This document shows, one piece after another, positions 20,790 to 30,715 of a stretch of 64,000 bases of DNA; position 1 is the stretch's first letter; every line of letters starts with the position of its first letter. Location of the stretch: NCBI RefSeq assembly GCF_006980705.1, contig NZ_SBHO01000005.1, forward strand, positions 62,001-126,000, read 5' to 3'. The position numbers were made by a program, and so were the translations under genes. The notes under the pieces are model-generated. The model worked only from the letters and a program-made list of their open reading frames with translations, was not told the origin of the DNA and made no database searches. Source of the DNA: Tepidiphilus olei. GTDB lineage: Bacteria; Pseudomonadota; Gammaproteobacteria; Burkholderiales; Rhodocyclaceae.

Positions 20790-22466
20790 ATGAATGACCC
20801 ACGGATGGCGGATGGACGCCCCTGGACCCAGCTCTACGCACCAGGCGATCCTACCGACCTCGTCGTCGAGCACAACGATGCTCTCTCGATGTTCAAGGCC
20901 GCAGTGGCGCGTGCCCCCGAGCGCGCTGCGATCTTGTATTTCGACGGCAAGCTCACTTTCGCCGAACTCGATGCCTTGAGCGATGCTTTGGCATCGGCCT
21001 TACTCGAGCATGGTGTACAGCGCGGTGATCGCGTAGCCCTATTCTTGCAGAACATTCCCCAGTTCATCATCGGCGAGCTCGCGGCCTGGAAGCTCGGAGC
21101 GATCGCCATGCCGATCAATCCGATGAATCGCGAGCGAGAGCTCTCGATCCTGCTCGAGGATGCGCAACCCAAGGTGATCATCGCACAAGAGTCGTATTAC
21201 CACGACGTCGTTGGCAAGACGCTGGCCACGCACCCGGTGCCGCTGCGCATCAGCACTTCCGAACTCGATTTTCAGAATCGCAACGATCCCCGGGTTTTGG
21301 GGCAGAGCCACCGTCAACGCCCTGAGGGAACGTGGGATTTGCTCGAACTCGTCGAACGCCATCGTGGGCAACGGCCGCCAGTGGTGCAATATGCCCCCTC
21401 GGACGTCGCCATGCTCGTCTATACCTCGGGGACCACTGGGGTGCCCAAGGGCGCGATGAACACCCACGGCAACGTCACCTTTACGGCCCAGGTCTATCGC
21501 GATTGGATCGGGGTGCGCGAGGGCGCACCGATCCTAGCGATCGCCCCGCTCTTTCACATCACCGGGCTCATCGGCCATATCGCTTTGTCTTACCTCGTGG
21601 GCGGTCCCATAATCCTTGCTTACCGCTTCGAACCGGGAGTCATGCTCGATGCGATCGCCGAGTACAAACCCGAATTCACCGTGGCGGCGATCACGGCGCT
21701 GATCGCGATGATGAACCATCCCTCAGCCAAGCCAGAGAGCATGCAGAGTTTTCACGCGATCTATTCTGGTGGCGCACCGATCCCACCTACTGTGGTCGAA
21801 GAATTCGAACGCAAATTTGATCAGTACATCCGCAACGCCTATGGTCTCACGGAGACGACTTCGCCCGTGTCGGTTACGCCGCGGCATCTGCGTAGTCCCG
21901 TCGATCCGGTCTTCGGTGCCCTGTCCGTCGGTACGCCCACGTTCAATACACACGTGCGCATCGTCGACACCGAAAATGGTCAGGTTTTGCCGCCGGGCGA
22001 AGCCGGGGAGATCGTCGTCAGAGGGCCGCAGGTGGTGGCCGGTTACTGGAACAAACCCGAAGAGACGGCCAAGGCGATCCGCGAGGGGTGGTTCCATACC
22101 GGCGACATCGGCGTACTCAATGCCGAAGGCTGGCTCTTCCTCGTCGATCGCAAGAAAGACATGATCAACGCTGCTGGCTATAAAGTTTGGCCGCGCGAAG
22201 TCGAAGACGTGCTCTATACGCACCCCGCGGTGCGCGAGGCGGCAGTGGTGGGGGTGCCCGATCCTTATCGCGGCGAGACGGTCAAAGCCGTCATCAGTCT
22301 GAAGCCAGGAGCGAGTGTCACGCCCGAGGAGATCATCGAGTTCTGCAAGGAACGGATGGCCGCCTATAAGTACCCGCGCATCGTCGAGATCCTGCCCGAG
22401 TTGCCGAAAACACCGACGGGCAAGATTCTGCGTCGTGAATTGCGTGGTGGGCCGAACAAGGGCTGA
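20790..22466 (+). CDS. Acyl-CoA ligase (AMP-forming, FadD-like)
   Basis: A 558-residue ANL ligase with P-loop YTSGTTGVPKG, the adenine-binding NAYGLTETTSPV, GWFHTGDIGVL, DRKKDMINAAGYKVWP and the catalytic Lys in TPTGKILRREL. Its architecture and internal motifs (VPINPMNRERELSILL) are closest to the third ligase of the window at 38402-40063. AAAAGGAGG precedes the ATG by 7 bases. It is the last gene of the plus-strand operon, and a strong terminator follows. Confidence 0.88.
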   Translation: MNDPRMADGRPWTQLYAPGDPTDLVVEHNDALSMFKAAVARAPERAAILYFDGKLTFAELDALSDALASALLEHGVQRGDRVALFLQNIPQFIIGELAAWKLGAIAMPINPMNRERELSILLEDAQPKVIIAQESYYHDVVGKTLATHPVPLRISTSELDFQNRNDPRVLGQSHRQRPEGTWDLLELVERHRGQRPPVVQYAPSDVAMLVYTSGTTGVPKGAMNTHGNVTFTAQVYRDWIGVREGAPILAIAPLFHITGLIGHIALSYLVGGPIILAYRFEPGVMLDAIAEYKPEFTVAAITALIAMMNHPSAKPESMQSFHAIYSGGAPIPPTVVEEFERKFDQYIRNAYGLTETTSPVSVTPRHLRSPVDPVFGALSVGTPTFNTHVRIVDTENGQVLPPGEAGEIVVRGPQVVAGYWNKPEETAKAIREGWFHTGDIGVLNAEGWLFLVDRKKDMINAAGYKVWPREVEDVLYTHPAVREAAVVGVPDPYRGETVKAVISLKPGASVTPEEIIEFCKERMAAYKYPRIVEILPELPKTPTGKILRRELRGGPNKG

Positions 22467-22472
22467 AACGCG

Positions 22473-22503
22473 AGCGGGGCGCTCAAGGGGCGCCCCGCTT
22501 TTT
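22473..22503 (+). terminator. Intrinsic terminator of the AidB-type/ligase operon
   Basis: A 10-bp stem (AGCGGGGCGC / GCGCCCCGCT), 7-base loop and five T residues, 6 bases after the ligase stop, between convergent operons. Confidence 0.9.
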
Positions 22504-22522
22504 AGCCGTGTGCCACCGCTGC

Positions 22523-23296
22523 TCAGATGATGCTTGCACCACCGTCTACCGCGAGATATTGGCCGGTGACGTGACGTGAGGCTTCGGAGGCGAGATAGAC
22601 GACGGCCCCTTTGAGATCTTCGTTTCCACCGAGTCGACGCAGAGGCGTGAGTTCAAGCACCTGTCGTTCCAATTTTTCGAGCAAACCCTTGGACATCTTC
22701 GAGGGAAAGAAGCCCGGGCAGATCGCGTTGACGTTGATATTGTATTTTCCCCACTCCGCGGCGAGCGCGCGTGTGAAGTTGACGAGCGCTCCTTTACTTG
22801 TGTTATAAGCAATCGTCATCATTTGTGGCGGATTGCCCATGAGTCCTGCGATGGAGGCGATGTTGATGATCTTGCCGCTGCGCCGCGGGATCATGCACAG
22901 TTTGCCAACGCGCTGGGTGAGAAAGAAAGTACCATCGACGTTGAGCCGCATCACTTTGTTCCAGGCTTCCGCCGGATAGTCTTCCGCCGGAGCTCCCCAG
23001 GTGGCCCCGGCATTGTTGACGAGGATGTCGATCGGGCCGAACCGAGCAATCACGCCGTCCACGAGCGCCGGCAGGGAGTCGAGCTCGGCGAGGTCATTGA
23101 CGAACGTCTCGACCTCGACGCCCTGAGCGCGCAGATGCGCTGCGGCTTCTTCCAGTTCGGCTGCCTTACGCGCGGTGATTGCGACTTTGGCTCCCATTTC
23201 GCCGAGTGCTTCGGCCATCTGCAGACCAAGGCCACGCGAACCGCCGGTGATCAGGGCGACTTTACCTGTCAGATCGAACAATTGTTTCACACTCAT
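22523..23296 (-). CDS. Short-chain dehydrogenase/reductase (FabG-like)
   Basis: A 257-residue classical SDR. It has the cofactor motif TGGSRGLG near residue 17, NNAGA near 95 and the catalytic Ser and YNTSK in the middle; the C-terminal DGGASII is typical. It probably interconverts a hydroxyacyl-CoA and ketoacyl-CoA, or an alcohol and ketone, in the pathway of this operon. ATG 23296 has AAGGAG upstream, inside the 13-base gap after the preceding SDR. Last gene of the ten-gene minus-strand operon. Substrate unknown. Confidence 0.85.
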   Translation of the reverse strand: MSVKQLFDLTGKVALITGGSRGLGLQMAEALGEMGAKVAITARKAAELEEAAAHLRAQGVEVETFVNDLAELDSLPALVDGVIARFGPIDILVNNAGATWGAPAEDYPAEAWNKVMRLNVDGTFFLTQRVGKLCMIPRRSGKIINIASIAGLMGNPPQMMTIAYNTSKGALVNFTRALAAEWGKYNINVNAICPGFFPSKMSKGLLEKLERQVLELTPLRRLGGNEDLKGAVVYLASEASRHVTGQYLAVDGGASII

Positions 23297-23309
23297 GGAG
23301 AGCTCCTTG

Positions 23310-24167
23310 CTATGAGGGGCGGAAAGCGAGCGGATCGAATGGGTCGTGCTCACGTTCGACTGCCTCGGCTCGCGCTCGCACGAGCGCTTTCACTTTGGGA
23401 TGGGGGAAGACGTAGAACCGACCTTCTTCTACCGCTTGCAGCGTGATTTCCGCAATTTGCGCCGCGGACAATCGACCCCGCTCGACCGCCTGCCGCATCT
23501 GCTCCTGCCGACGAAGGCGAAGTTCGCTCGGAGGTGCGGTGTCGGCGAGCTCGGCCGGACGGTTACGGGCGGCGTCAACGATGGCGGTGGGAAAGAACGC
23601 CGGGCAGAGGACGGTTACGCCGATCGATGCGCCGGCATCCTTGAGATCCAGGGCCAGGGTCTCGGAGAGCGAGACCACCGCGGCTTTCGTTGCGTTGTAG
23701 ATGCCGCTGCCGGGCGGACTCATCCAACCGGCGGCCGAAGCGGTGTTGATCACATGCCCTTCGCCTTGGGCGATGAGCCGCGGCACGAAGGCCTTGATTC
23801 CCCAGGCAACGCCCAATAGATTCACGCCCAGCACCCAGCGCCAATCCGCCTCGGTGTATTCCCAAGCCGGTCCATTGACCGAGACCCCTGCGTTGTTGAA
23901 GACGAGGTGGGCAGCGCCGAACTGTTGCCAGACGAACTCGGCAAGCTCCTCGACTTCGGGCAGCTTGGCCACATCGACGCGCCGCGCGAGACAGCGGATC
24001 TGAGGCGCTTCCTCGCCGAGTCGGGCAAGCGTGCCTTGCATCCCGGCTTCGTCGACATCGGCGAGGACGACGTGCATGCCGCGGCGGGCACAACATGAGG
24101 CGAGCTCTCGCCCCAGGCCGCTACCACCTCCCGTGATCACCGCAACCTTGTCGCGCAGCGCTTTCAT
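23310..24167 (-). CDS. Short-chain dehydrogenase/reductase
   Basis: A 285-residue SDR with TGGGSGLG near the N-terminus, NNAGVSVNGPAWEYTEADW, Ser in NTASAAGW and catalytic YNATK. The C-terminal extension (SAAQIAEITLQAVEEGRFYV) resembles SDRs found with steroid or fatty acyl degradation genes. It lies between the thiolase and the final SDR; its ribosome site overlaps the end of the thiolase gene. The specific substrate is not predictable. Confidence 0.85.
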   Translation of the reverse strand: MKALRDKVAVITGGGSGLGRELASCCARRGMHVVLADVDEAGMQGTLARLGEEAPQIRCLARRVDVAKLPEVEELAEFVWQQFGAAHLVFNNAGVSVNGPAWEYTEADWRWVLGVNLLGVAWGIKAFVPRLIAQGEGHVINTASAAGWMSPPGSGIYNATKAAVVSLSETLALDLKDAGASIGVTVLCPAFFPTAIVDAARNRPAELADTAPPSELRLRRQEQMRQAVERGRLSAAQIAEITLQAVEEGRFYVFPHPKVKALVRARAEAVEREHDPFDPLAFRPS

Positions 24168-24177
24168 CGGTTGCTCC

Positions 24178-25356
24178 TCAAACGACTTCGAAGAGGCCGG
24201 CTGCTCCCATACCGGTGCCGACGCACATCGTCACCACGACGTATTTGGCTCCCCGCCGCTTACCTTCGATCAAGGCATGACCGGTGAGGCGCGCTCCACT
24301 CATGCCGTAGGGATGGCCAACGGCAATGGCCCCGCCATTGACGTTGAGTTTCTCGTCGGGGATGCCGAGGCGGTCGCGGCAGTAGATCACCTGCACCGCG
24401 AACGCTTCGTTGAGTTCCCACAGATCGATGTCGTCGACGGTGAGCCCATGGCGCTGTAGCAGCTTGGGAACGGCGAACACCGGGCCGATGCCCATCTCGT
24501 CGGGTTCGCAGCCGGCTACGGCGAAGCCGCGGTAGATGCCGAGCGGTTCGAGGTTACGCCGCTCGGCTTCCTGCGCGCTCATCAGGACACAGGCCGAGGC
24601 GCCATCGGAGAATTGGCTGGCGTTGCCGGCGGTGACAACTCCGCCTGGCATCGCGGGGCGGATCTTGCTCACCGCTTCGAGCGTGGTGTCGGGACGGATG
24701 CCTTCGTCTTTGGCGATCGTCACCTCTCGCGTGACCAAGGCCCCGGTTTCGCGATCGGCCACACCCATGAGGGTGGTCATGGGGACGATCTCGGCGTCGA
24801 ACTTGCCAGCGGCCTGGGCGGCGGCGGCGCGCTGCTGGCTGCGCACGCCGTATTCATCCTGCGCCTCCTTGGGAATGTTGTAGCGCTTGGCCACGGTTTC
24901 GGCCGTCTGCAGCATCGACCAATAGACGGCGGGTTTGTGCTCGGCGAGCCACTCTTCCTTGAGGTAGGTCGTGTTGAGATTGCCTTGCACCGTAGAAATC
25001 GACTCGACCCCTCCAGCGACCATGACGGAAGCTTTGTCGACGAGGATGTGCTGCGCCGCCATGGCGATCGCTTGCAAACCAGACGAGCAGAAGCGATTGA
25101 CGGTGACGCCAGCCACGCTCACGGGAAGCCCGGCGCGCAAAGCCGCCATGCGCGCCACGTCGTTGCCGGTGGAACCTTCGGGCAGGGCACAGCCCAGGAT
25201 GACATCGTCGATCTCGGCGGGATCGACCTTGGCACGGGCAACTGCGTGCTCGATCGCATGGGCGGCGAGCGTCGCGCCATGGGTCATGTTGAAGGCTCCG
25301 CGCCAAGATTTGGCCAGCGGCGTGCGGGCGGTGGAAACGATCACGATTTCAGTCAT
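24178..25356 (-). CDS. Acetyl-CoA C-acyltransferase (thiolase)
   Basis: A 392-residue thiolase II-type enzyme. The nucleophile is Cys90 in NRFCSSGLQ. The C-terminal motifs [17 protein letters not shown] (His) and [13 protein letters not shown] (second Cys) are complete. It cleaves 3-ketoacyl-CoA with CoA, the last step of beta-oxidation. It follows the FadB-like gene, as fadA and pimB follow theirs, and by context is PimB/FadA-like. Start ATG 25356. Confidence 0.92.
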   Translation of the reverse strand: MTEIVIVSTARTPLAKSWRGAFNMTHGATLAAHAIEHAVARAKVDPAEIDDVILGCALPEGSTGNDVARMAALRAGLPVSVAGVTVNRFCSSGLQAIAMAAQHILVDKASVMVAGGVESISTVQGNLNTTYLKEEWLAEHKPAVYWSMLQTAETVAKRYNIPKEAQDEYGVRSQQRAAAAQAAGKFDAEIVPMTTLMGVADRETGALVTREVTIAKDEGIRPDTTLEAVSKIRPAMPGGVVTAGNASQFSDGASACVLMSAQEAERRNLEPLGIYRGFAVAGCEPDEMGIGPVFAVPKLLQRHGLTVDDIDLWELNEAFAVQVIYCRDRLGIPDEKLNVNGGAIAVGHPYGMSGARLTGHALIEGKRRGAKYVVVTMCVGTGMGAAGLFEVV

Positions 25357-25384
25357 GTAATTCTCCTAGCCGAACAAGGGGCTT

Positions 25385-27484
25385 TCATTCGCTCTCGTTG
25401 AATTTCTTGCCTTCCTCGGCAAGCCGGGCGAGCAACGGGGCAGGTTCCCAGAATTGGGGCTCGGGGTGGCCCTGCTCACGGATCTTCTCCATCGTGCGCA
25501 CGACGTTGAGCAGTCCGCACAAGTCGGCGTAGAACATGGGGCCGCCGCGATAGACGGGGAAACCATAGCCGGTGAGGTAGATGAGGTCGATGTCGGAGGC
25601 GCGCAGCGCGATGCCTTCTTCGAGAATCTTTGCACCCTCATTGACCAGCGCCAACACGCAGCGATCGACGATCTCCTGGGCCGTGAACTTGCGCGGCGTG
25701 ATACCCAGTTCCCGGCGCACCTCCTCGATGATCTTGTCGACTTCGGGGTCAGGGATCGGATCACGGCGACCGGGCTCGTAGCGATAGTATCCGGCGCCCG
25801 TTTTCTGTCCGAATCGGCCGAGCTCACAGATGCGGTCGGCGATCGGCAAGCGTTTCATCTCCGGATGCTCTTCATAGTGGCGCTTGCGGATGAACCAGCT
25901 CACGTCGTTGCCGGCGAGATCCGACATGCGGAATGGCCCCATGGCGAAACCGAATGCTTCGATGGCGCGATCCACTTGCTGCGGCGAGGCGCCTTCTTCC
26001 AGCATCAGCATGGCTTCACGCGAATAGCGGGCGATCATGCGGTTGCCGATGAACCCATCGCACACGCCGGCGACCACCGCAGTCTTCTTGATCGTCTTGG
26101 CTAGTTTCATCGCGGTGGCGAGCACGTCCTTGGCGGTCTGGGCGCCACGCACCACTTCGAGCAGACGCATGACGTGTGCCGGGCTGAAGAAATGCAGTCC
26201 GATCACGTCTTGGGGCCGTTTGGTGAAGCTGGCGATCTTGTTGAGGTCGAGGGTCGAGGTATTGCTCGCCAGGATGGCCCCGGGTTTGCAGACTTCATCG
26301 AGCTTGCGGAAGACCTGTTCTTTGACGTTGATGTCCTCGAACACCGCCTCGATGACGAGGTCGACGTCGCGCAGATCGTCGTACGACAAGGTCGGATGGA
26401 GCAGGGCCATGCGCTGTTCGACTTCCTCGGGTTTCATCTTGCCGCGTTTGGCCCGATCTTCATAGACGCGGCGCACGTTGCCGATGCCACGCTCGAGGGC
26501 TTGTTCGTTCATCTCGAGCAGCGTCACTGGGATACCGGCGTTGAGGAAATTGATGGTGATGCCGCTGCCCATGGTACCGCCGCCGATCACGCCGACTTTC
26601 TTGATTTCGCGCGTGGGGGTGTCGGCCGGTACATCCGGAATCTTGGAGGCCGCCCGCTCGGCGAAAAAGGCGTGGCGCAAGGCTTTCGATTCGTCGGTTT
26701 GGATGAGATGGAGGAAGCCGGCGCGTTCGACTTTCAAGCCCTCGTCGAAAGGCTTCATCACAGCCGCCTCGACCGCTTCGAGGCACTTGAGCGGTGCGGG
26801 GTAGGGTTTGGAAACAGCGGCCACGCTCTGGCGGGCGAAGAGGAAGTAGGCTTCCGGTTTGGGGTGGGCGACGGAGAGGTCGCGCACGCGGCGGATCGGG
26901 CGTTTTTCCTCGATCACGCGGCGGGCAAAGGCGAGCGCTTCTTCCAGCAGGTTCCCTTCGGCGTAGGCGTCGAACAGAGGGGAGCCCTTGAACTGCTTGG
27001 CCGGCAGCGTGACCCCGGAGACGATCATATTGAGTGCGGCCTCGGCGCCGATCAGGCGCGGCAGGCGCTGGGTACCACCAGCTCCGGGCAGCAGACCCAG
27101 TTTGACTTCGGGCAGGGCCACCTGAGTTTTGGGGTCGGCGACGCGGTAATGGCAAGCGAGCGCGAGCTCCAACCCTCCGCCCATGCACACCCCATCGATG
27201 GCGGCGATTACGGGTTTGTTCGTCGTATCGAGGTAGTTGATGACGGTATGCAGGCTAGGCTCGGCGAGCATCTTCGGCGTATTGAACTCGCGAATGTCGG
27301 CTCCGCCGGAGAAGACGCCGTCGGCGCCGATCAGGACGAGGGCCTTGACGGCTGAATCCTTTTCGGCCTGACGGATCCCATCGAGTAACCCCCGGCGCAA
27401 TTCGTAACCCAGTCCGTTGACCGGGGGATTGTGCATCTTGATCACGGCGACGTCACCGTGGACTTCGTATTGAGCAGCGCTCAT
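25385..27484 (-). CDS. Bifunctional enoyl-CoA hydratase/3-hydroxyacyl-CoA dehydrogenase (FadB/PimF-like)
   Basis: A 699-residue fusion enzyme. The N-terminal crotonase domain shows the oxyanion-hole motif [30 protein letters not shown] and the Glu-containing [16 protein letters not shown]. From about residue 295 the NAD-binding [13 protein letters not shown] begins the 3-hydroxyacyl-CoA dehydrogenase, followed by two C-terminal helical domains. It catalyses two successive beta-oxidation steps. ATG 27484 follows AAGGAG. The order pimC-pimD-bifunctional enzyme-thiolase resembles the dicarboxylate pim operon. Confidence 0.92.
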   Translation of the reverse strand: MSAAQYEVHGDVAVIKMHNPPVNGLGYELRRGLLDGIRQAEKDSAVKALVLIGADGVFSGGADIREFNTPKMLAEPSLHTVINYLDTTNKPVIAAIDGVCMGGGLELALACHYRVADPKTQVALPEVKLGLLPGAGGTQRLPRLIGAEAALNMIVSGVTLPAKQFKGSPLFDAYAEGNLLEEALAFARRVIEEKRPIRRVRDLSVAHPKPEAYFLFARQSVAAVSKPYPAPLKCLEAVEAAVMKPFDEGLKVERAGFLHLIQTDESKALRHAFFAERAASKIPDVPADTPTREIKKVGVIGGGTMGSGITINFLNAGIPVTLLEMNEQALERGIGNVRRVYEDRAKRGKMKPEEVEQRMALLHPTLSYDDLRDVDLVIEAVFEDINVKEQVFRKLDEVCKPGAILASNTSTLDLNKIASFTKRPQDVIGLHFFSPAHVMRLLEVVRGAQTAKDVLATAMKLAKTIKKTAVVAGVCDGFIGNRMIARYSREAMLMLEEGASPQQVDRAIEAFGFAMGPFRMSDLAGNDVSWFIRKRHYEEHPEMKRLPIADRICELGRFGQKTGAGYYRYEPGRRDPIPDPEVDKIIEEVRRELGITPRKFTAQEIVDRCVLALVNEGAKILEEGIALRASDIDLIYLTGYGFPVYRGGPMFYADLCGLLNVVRTMEKIREQGHPEPQFWEPAPLLARLAEEGKKFNESE

Positions 27485-27525
27485 GGACAACTCCTTGGTA
27501 GCGTGGAAAACGGTAAGCACCCGGC

Positions 27526-28656
27526 TCAGGCCGCTGATACCTCCATCAAGGAGGAGAAGCGATCGAGGTGGAAATCCACATCGCCGAGCACGTGGTCGAT
27601 CATGACTACGCGTTTGGCGTAGTGCGGCATCGAGTATTCCCAAGTCATTCCGATGCCGCCGTGGAGCTGGATCGCACTCTCGGCGACGAACCGCCCCGAT
27701 TTGCCGATGAGCGCCTTGGCTGCGCTCAGGGCACGGTCGCGGTCGATCCCAGTGTCATCGACGTGGGCCGCGGCCAGCAAGGTGATGGAGCGGCTCTGCT
27801 CGAGCCGGATCACCATGTCGACCATACGGTGTTGTAGCGCCTGGAACTTCCCAATGGGTACGCCAAATTGCTGGCGAGTCTTGAGATATTCGAGGGTGAG
27901 CTCACAGATTACTTCCATTGCTCCGACGGCTTCGGCGCACAGGGCCACGAGGCCATAGCCGATGGCACGGTCGATGGCCTGGGCCGCTTGCTCGGGAGCG
28001 GCCAGGAGCTCCGCTGGGGCCGATTCGAGCTGAATCTCGGCGGCGCGCAGACCGTCGATGGTGGTATAGCCGCGCACTGTCACGCCAGGACTCCTGGGAT
28101 CGACGAGGAAGAGGGCGATCCCTTCGGTGGCGACTCCTTCGCGGGTCATCGCCGAGACGATGAGTCGATCGGCATCCTGGCCGTGCAAGACGACGGCTTT
28201 GTGGCCACTGAGCACATGGCCGCCATCGCGAGCTTGGGCATGAGTGGAGAGAATGGCGCCGTTGTAGCGCTCGCCCGGTTCCCAGTGGGCGAAGGCGAGG
28301 AGCGTTTGCCCAGCGATCACTTCTTCGAGAAGGGAGCGAGCACGTTGGGAATCGACCGTGGCCAGCACGGTGCCGCCGAGCACGACGGTGGCAAGATAGG
28401 GTTCGAGCGTGAGCGCTCGCCCTAGCGCTTTGGCTACCAGCATGAGCTCGATTCCGCCGCCGCCGAAGCCGCCGACTTCGTCGGAGAACGGTACACCCAG
28501 GATGCCCAATTCGGCATAGCGATGCCACAGTTCGCGGCTAAAACCTTGCGGGGACTGCAGAAGTTTTTGCCGGGTCTCGAAAGGATATTGTTCGCGCAAC
28601 AGACGGGAGAGCGTCTCTTGCAGCATGCGCTGTTCGTCTGACAGTTCGAAATTCAT
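27526..28656 (-). CDS. pimD: Acyl-CoA dehydrogenase, PimD-like small subunit
   Basis: A 376-residue acyl-CoA dehydrogenase family protein. The N-terminal stretch (MNFELSDEQRMLQETLSRLL, then YAELGILGVPFSDEVGGFGGG and EPYLATVVLGG) closely resembles pimeloyl-CoA dehydrogenase small subunit. It lacks both usual catalytic Glu positions: no IYEGT motif at the C-terminus and no LxxER before the helical domain. This fits a non-catalytic partner in an alpha2-beta2 heterotetramer with the adjacent gene. The start is 14 bases after that gene's stop. The function as a subunit is inferred. Confidence 0.75.
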   Translation of the reverse strand: MNFELSDEQRMLQETLSRLLREQYPFETRQKLLQSPQGFSRELWHRYAELGILGVPFSDEVGGFGGGGIELMLVAKALGRALTLEPYLATVVLGGTVLATVDSQRARSLLEEVIAGQTLLAFAHWEPGERYNGAILSTHAQARDGGHVLSGHKAVVLHGQDADRLIVSAMTREGVATEGIALFLVDPRSPGVTVRGYTTIDGLRAAEIQLESAPAELLAAPEQAAQAIDRAIGYGLVALCAEAVGAMEVICELTLEYLKTRQQFGVPIGKFQALQHRMVDMVIRLEQSRSITLLAAAHVDDTGIDRDRALSAAKALIGKSGRFVAESAIQLHGGIGMTWEYSMPHYAKRVVMIDHVLGDVDFHLDRFSSLMEVSAA

Positions 28657-28670
28657 GGTCGATTCCCTCC

Positions 28671-29864
28671 TCACAATCCCAGGATCATCTTGGCGATGAT
28701 GTTGCGCTGAATCTCGTTCGAGCCGCCATAGATCGAGACCTTGCGGTGGTTGAAATACTGCGCCGCCAGCGGGGGGGCGTACTCGGGGCCGACGTCGATC
28801 GGTTGGTCGGTGTCGAAATATTCGGGGAAGAAGGGAAGGGCGTAGGGGCCCACGGCGCGGCGCATCAGATCGGTGATCTCTTGTCGCAGCTCGGATCCCA
28901 GAATCTTGAGCATGGAGCTTTCGGGACCAGGGGCACCGCCTTTCTCGGCATCGGCCACGACCCGCAGGTTGGTCATCTCGAGGGCCATCAGTTCGACTTC
29001 GACCGCTGCAACGCGGGCGCGGAAAGAAGGGTCTTCGATGAGCGGTTTGCCGTTGTTCTTCTCGCGGGCGGCGATCGCCTTGAGCTGCCGTAGCCATTCC
29101 TTGGCCTGACCGACGCCGGCGATACCGGTACGCTCGAAACCGAGTAGGTACTTCGCACAGGTCCAGCCCTTGTTTTCTTCGCCGACGAGGTTCTCGAAGG
29201 GTACCTTGACGTTCTCGAGGAAGACTTCGTTGACTTCATGCTCACCGTCGAGCAGGAGCAAGGGGCGAACCGTGACGCCCGGGGACTTCATGTCGATGAG
29301 CAGAAAGGAGATGCCTTCTTGCGGTTTGGCCTTGGGATCGGTGCGCACGAGGCAGAACATCATATCGGCGTAGTGGGCATAGGTGGTCCAGGTCTTCTGC
29401 CCATTGACGATGTAGTGGTCTCCGTGACGCTCGGCCCGGGTCTTGAGCGAAGCGAGGTCCGAGCCGGCACCGGGTTCGGAGTAGCCTTGGCACCACCAGT
29501 CTTCGTTGCGCAGAATGCGGGGAAGATATTTTTCTTTCTGCGCCTTCGTGCCGAACTTGATGATCACTGGTCCGACCATCCCCACGCCGAAGGGGATGAT
29601 CCAAGGAGCGCCGGCAGCGGCCGCTTCTTCTTCGTAGATGTGGCGCTGCACTGGGCCCCAGCCTGGACCACCGTATTCCTTCGGCCAGTGCTGTGCGAGC
29701 CAACCCCGCTCGGAGAGGATGTTCTGCCAGCACAAGAAATCCTCTTTTGTGAGACGCTTGCCGCTCTTGACTTTTGCCGCGAGTTCCGGGGGTAGCTTTT
29801 CGCGGATGAATTGCCGCACTTCTTCACGGAAGGCAAGCTCTTTCTCGTCGTAGTGGATGTCCAT
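28671..29864 (-). CDS. pimC: Acyl-CoA dehydrogenase, PimC-like large subunit
   Basis: A 397-residue acyl-CoA dehydrogenase. Typical blocks are WPKEYGGPGW, WWCQGYSEPGAGSDLASLKT (FAD/substrate contact) and the C-terminal IYGGSNEIQRNIIAKMI. The last motif has Gly where MCAD has its catalytic Glu. A Glu in LLGFERTGIAG instead aligns with the isovaleryl/ChsE4-type base, so this subunit should be the catalytic one. Paired with the next gene it matches pimeloyl-CoA dehydrogenase large subunit, suggesting dicarboxylyl-CoA or long acyl-CoA substrates. ATG 29864 has AAGGAAG ahead. Confidence 0.78.
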   Translation of the reverse strand: MDIHYDEKELAFREEVRQFIREKLPPELAAKVKSGKRLTKEDFLCWQNILSERGWLAQHWPKEYGGPGWGPVQRHIYEEEAAAAGAPWIIPFGVGMVGPVIIKFGTKAQKEKYLPRILRNEDWWCQGYSEPGAGSDLASLKTRAERHGDHYIVNGQKTWTTYAHYADMMFCLVRTDPKAKPQEGISFLLIDMKSPGVTVRPLLLLDGEHEVNEVFLENVKVPFENLVGEENKGWTCAKYLLGFERTGIAGVGQAKEWLRQLKAIAAREKNNGKPLIEDPSFRARVAAVEVELMALEMTNLRVVADAEKGGAPGPESSMLKILGSELRQEITDLMRRAVGPYALPFFPEYFDTDQPIDVGPEYAPPLAAQYFNHRKVSIYGGSNEIQRNIIAKMILGL

Positions 29865-29923
29865 GGTCTTCCTTTTTTGTCTTCCTTGGATGAACAACGA
29901 GGGTACAGTAAAAAGCGGTTGGA

Positions 29924-30715
29924 TCAATTTCGCAGGCAATGATCTAGCCCTTCCCATAAGCGGTCCCATTCGCCGGAGAGATCCCGCTCGAAGCGCAGTG
30001 GTGTGACCGAGATCTTGCCTTCGCGCAGGCAGGCGATGTCGGTGCGCGGGTCGTCGATGTGCTTCGCGCTGTATTCGAAACCGATCCAATGGTATGGTTG
30101 GTCTCGGGTGTCGATACGGGAATCGATTTTGACGCCGGAGATGACACCCCGCGCCGGCACGGTGAAGGAAACGCCGCGGATCGCGTCGGCGGGTAGATCG
30201 GGGAAATTCAAATTGAGACACACGTCCTGTGGCCAGCCGCGCTGGTAGAGCTCGAGCACGAGTGCTGGGGCGATGCGCAACACCGTTTCCCAGCGTACGC
30301 ACTCGGGTTGGCGAAAGGCTAGGCTCAAGGCTATGGAGGGAACGCCGAAGAGCATGCCCGTCATCGCTGCTCCGACGGTCCCCGAATAGGCGATCGCTTC
30401 GCTCAGATTGGCGCCGCGATTGACACCCGAGAGAATGAGGCTGGGAGGCTGATCTTTGAGGAGGTGCCCCAGAGCGAAGAGCACGCAGTCGCTGGGGGTG
30501 CCGCGCACGTAGTGATGCCGTTCGTCGGACGAATAGACGCGCAGTGGCGTGTGCACGTTGATGCTGTGCGAGGTGCCGCTCTGATCGAATTCCGGGGCCA
30601 CCACCCAGACGTCGTCGGAGAGCTCGTGCGCGATCTGTTCGAGTACTTTCAAGCCTTCGGCTCTTCCCCCGTCGTCGTTGGTGAGCAGCAGACGAGGAAT
30701 GGGTTTGGCGCTCAT
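29924..30715 (-). CDS. surE: SurE-type 5'/3'-nucleotidase (phosphatase)
   Basis: A 263-residue SurE-fold metal-dependent phosphatase. The metal site LLTNDDGG near residue 12, QSGTSHSI near 45 and SGVNRGANLSEAIAYSGTVG near 95 are all present, as are LNLNFPDLP and VTPLRFERDLS, so it should be active. Classical SurE removes phosphate from nucleoside monophosphates and usually sits with pcm, nlpD or rpoS. Here its ATG overlaps the stop of an APH-like kinase by 4 bases inside an acyl-CoA operon. A role on a phosphorylated acyl intermediate, or as housekeeping for phospho-metabolites, is inferred. Confidence 0.88.
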   Translation of the reverse strand: MSAKPIPRLLLTNDDGGRAEGLKVLEQIAHELSDDVWVVAPEFDQSGTSHSINVHTPLRVYSSDERHHYVRGTPSDCVLFALGHLLKDQPPSLILSGVNRGANLSEAIAYSGTVGAAMTGMLFGVPSIALSLAFRQPECVRWETVLRIAPALVLELYQRGWPQDVCLNLNFPDLPADAIRGVSFTVPARGVISGVKIDSRIDTRDQPYHWIGFEYSAKHIDDPRTDIACLREGKISVTPLRFERDLSGEWDRLWEGLDHCLRN

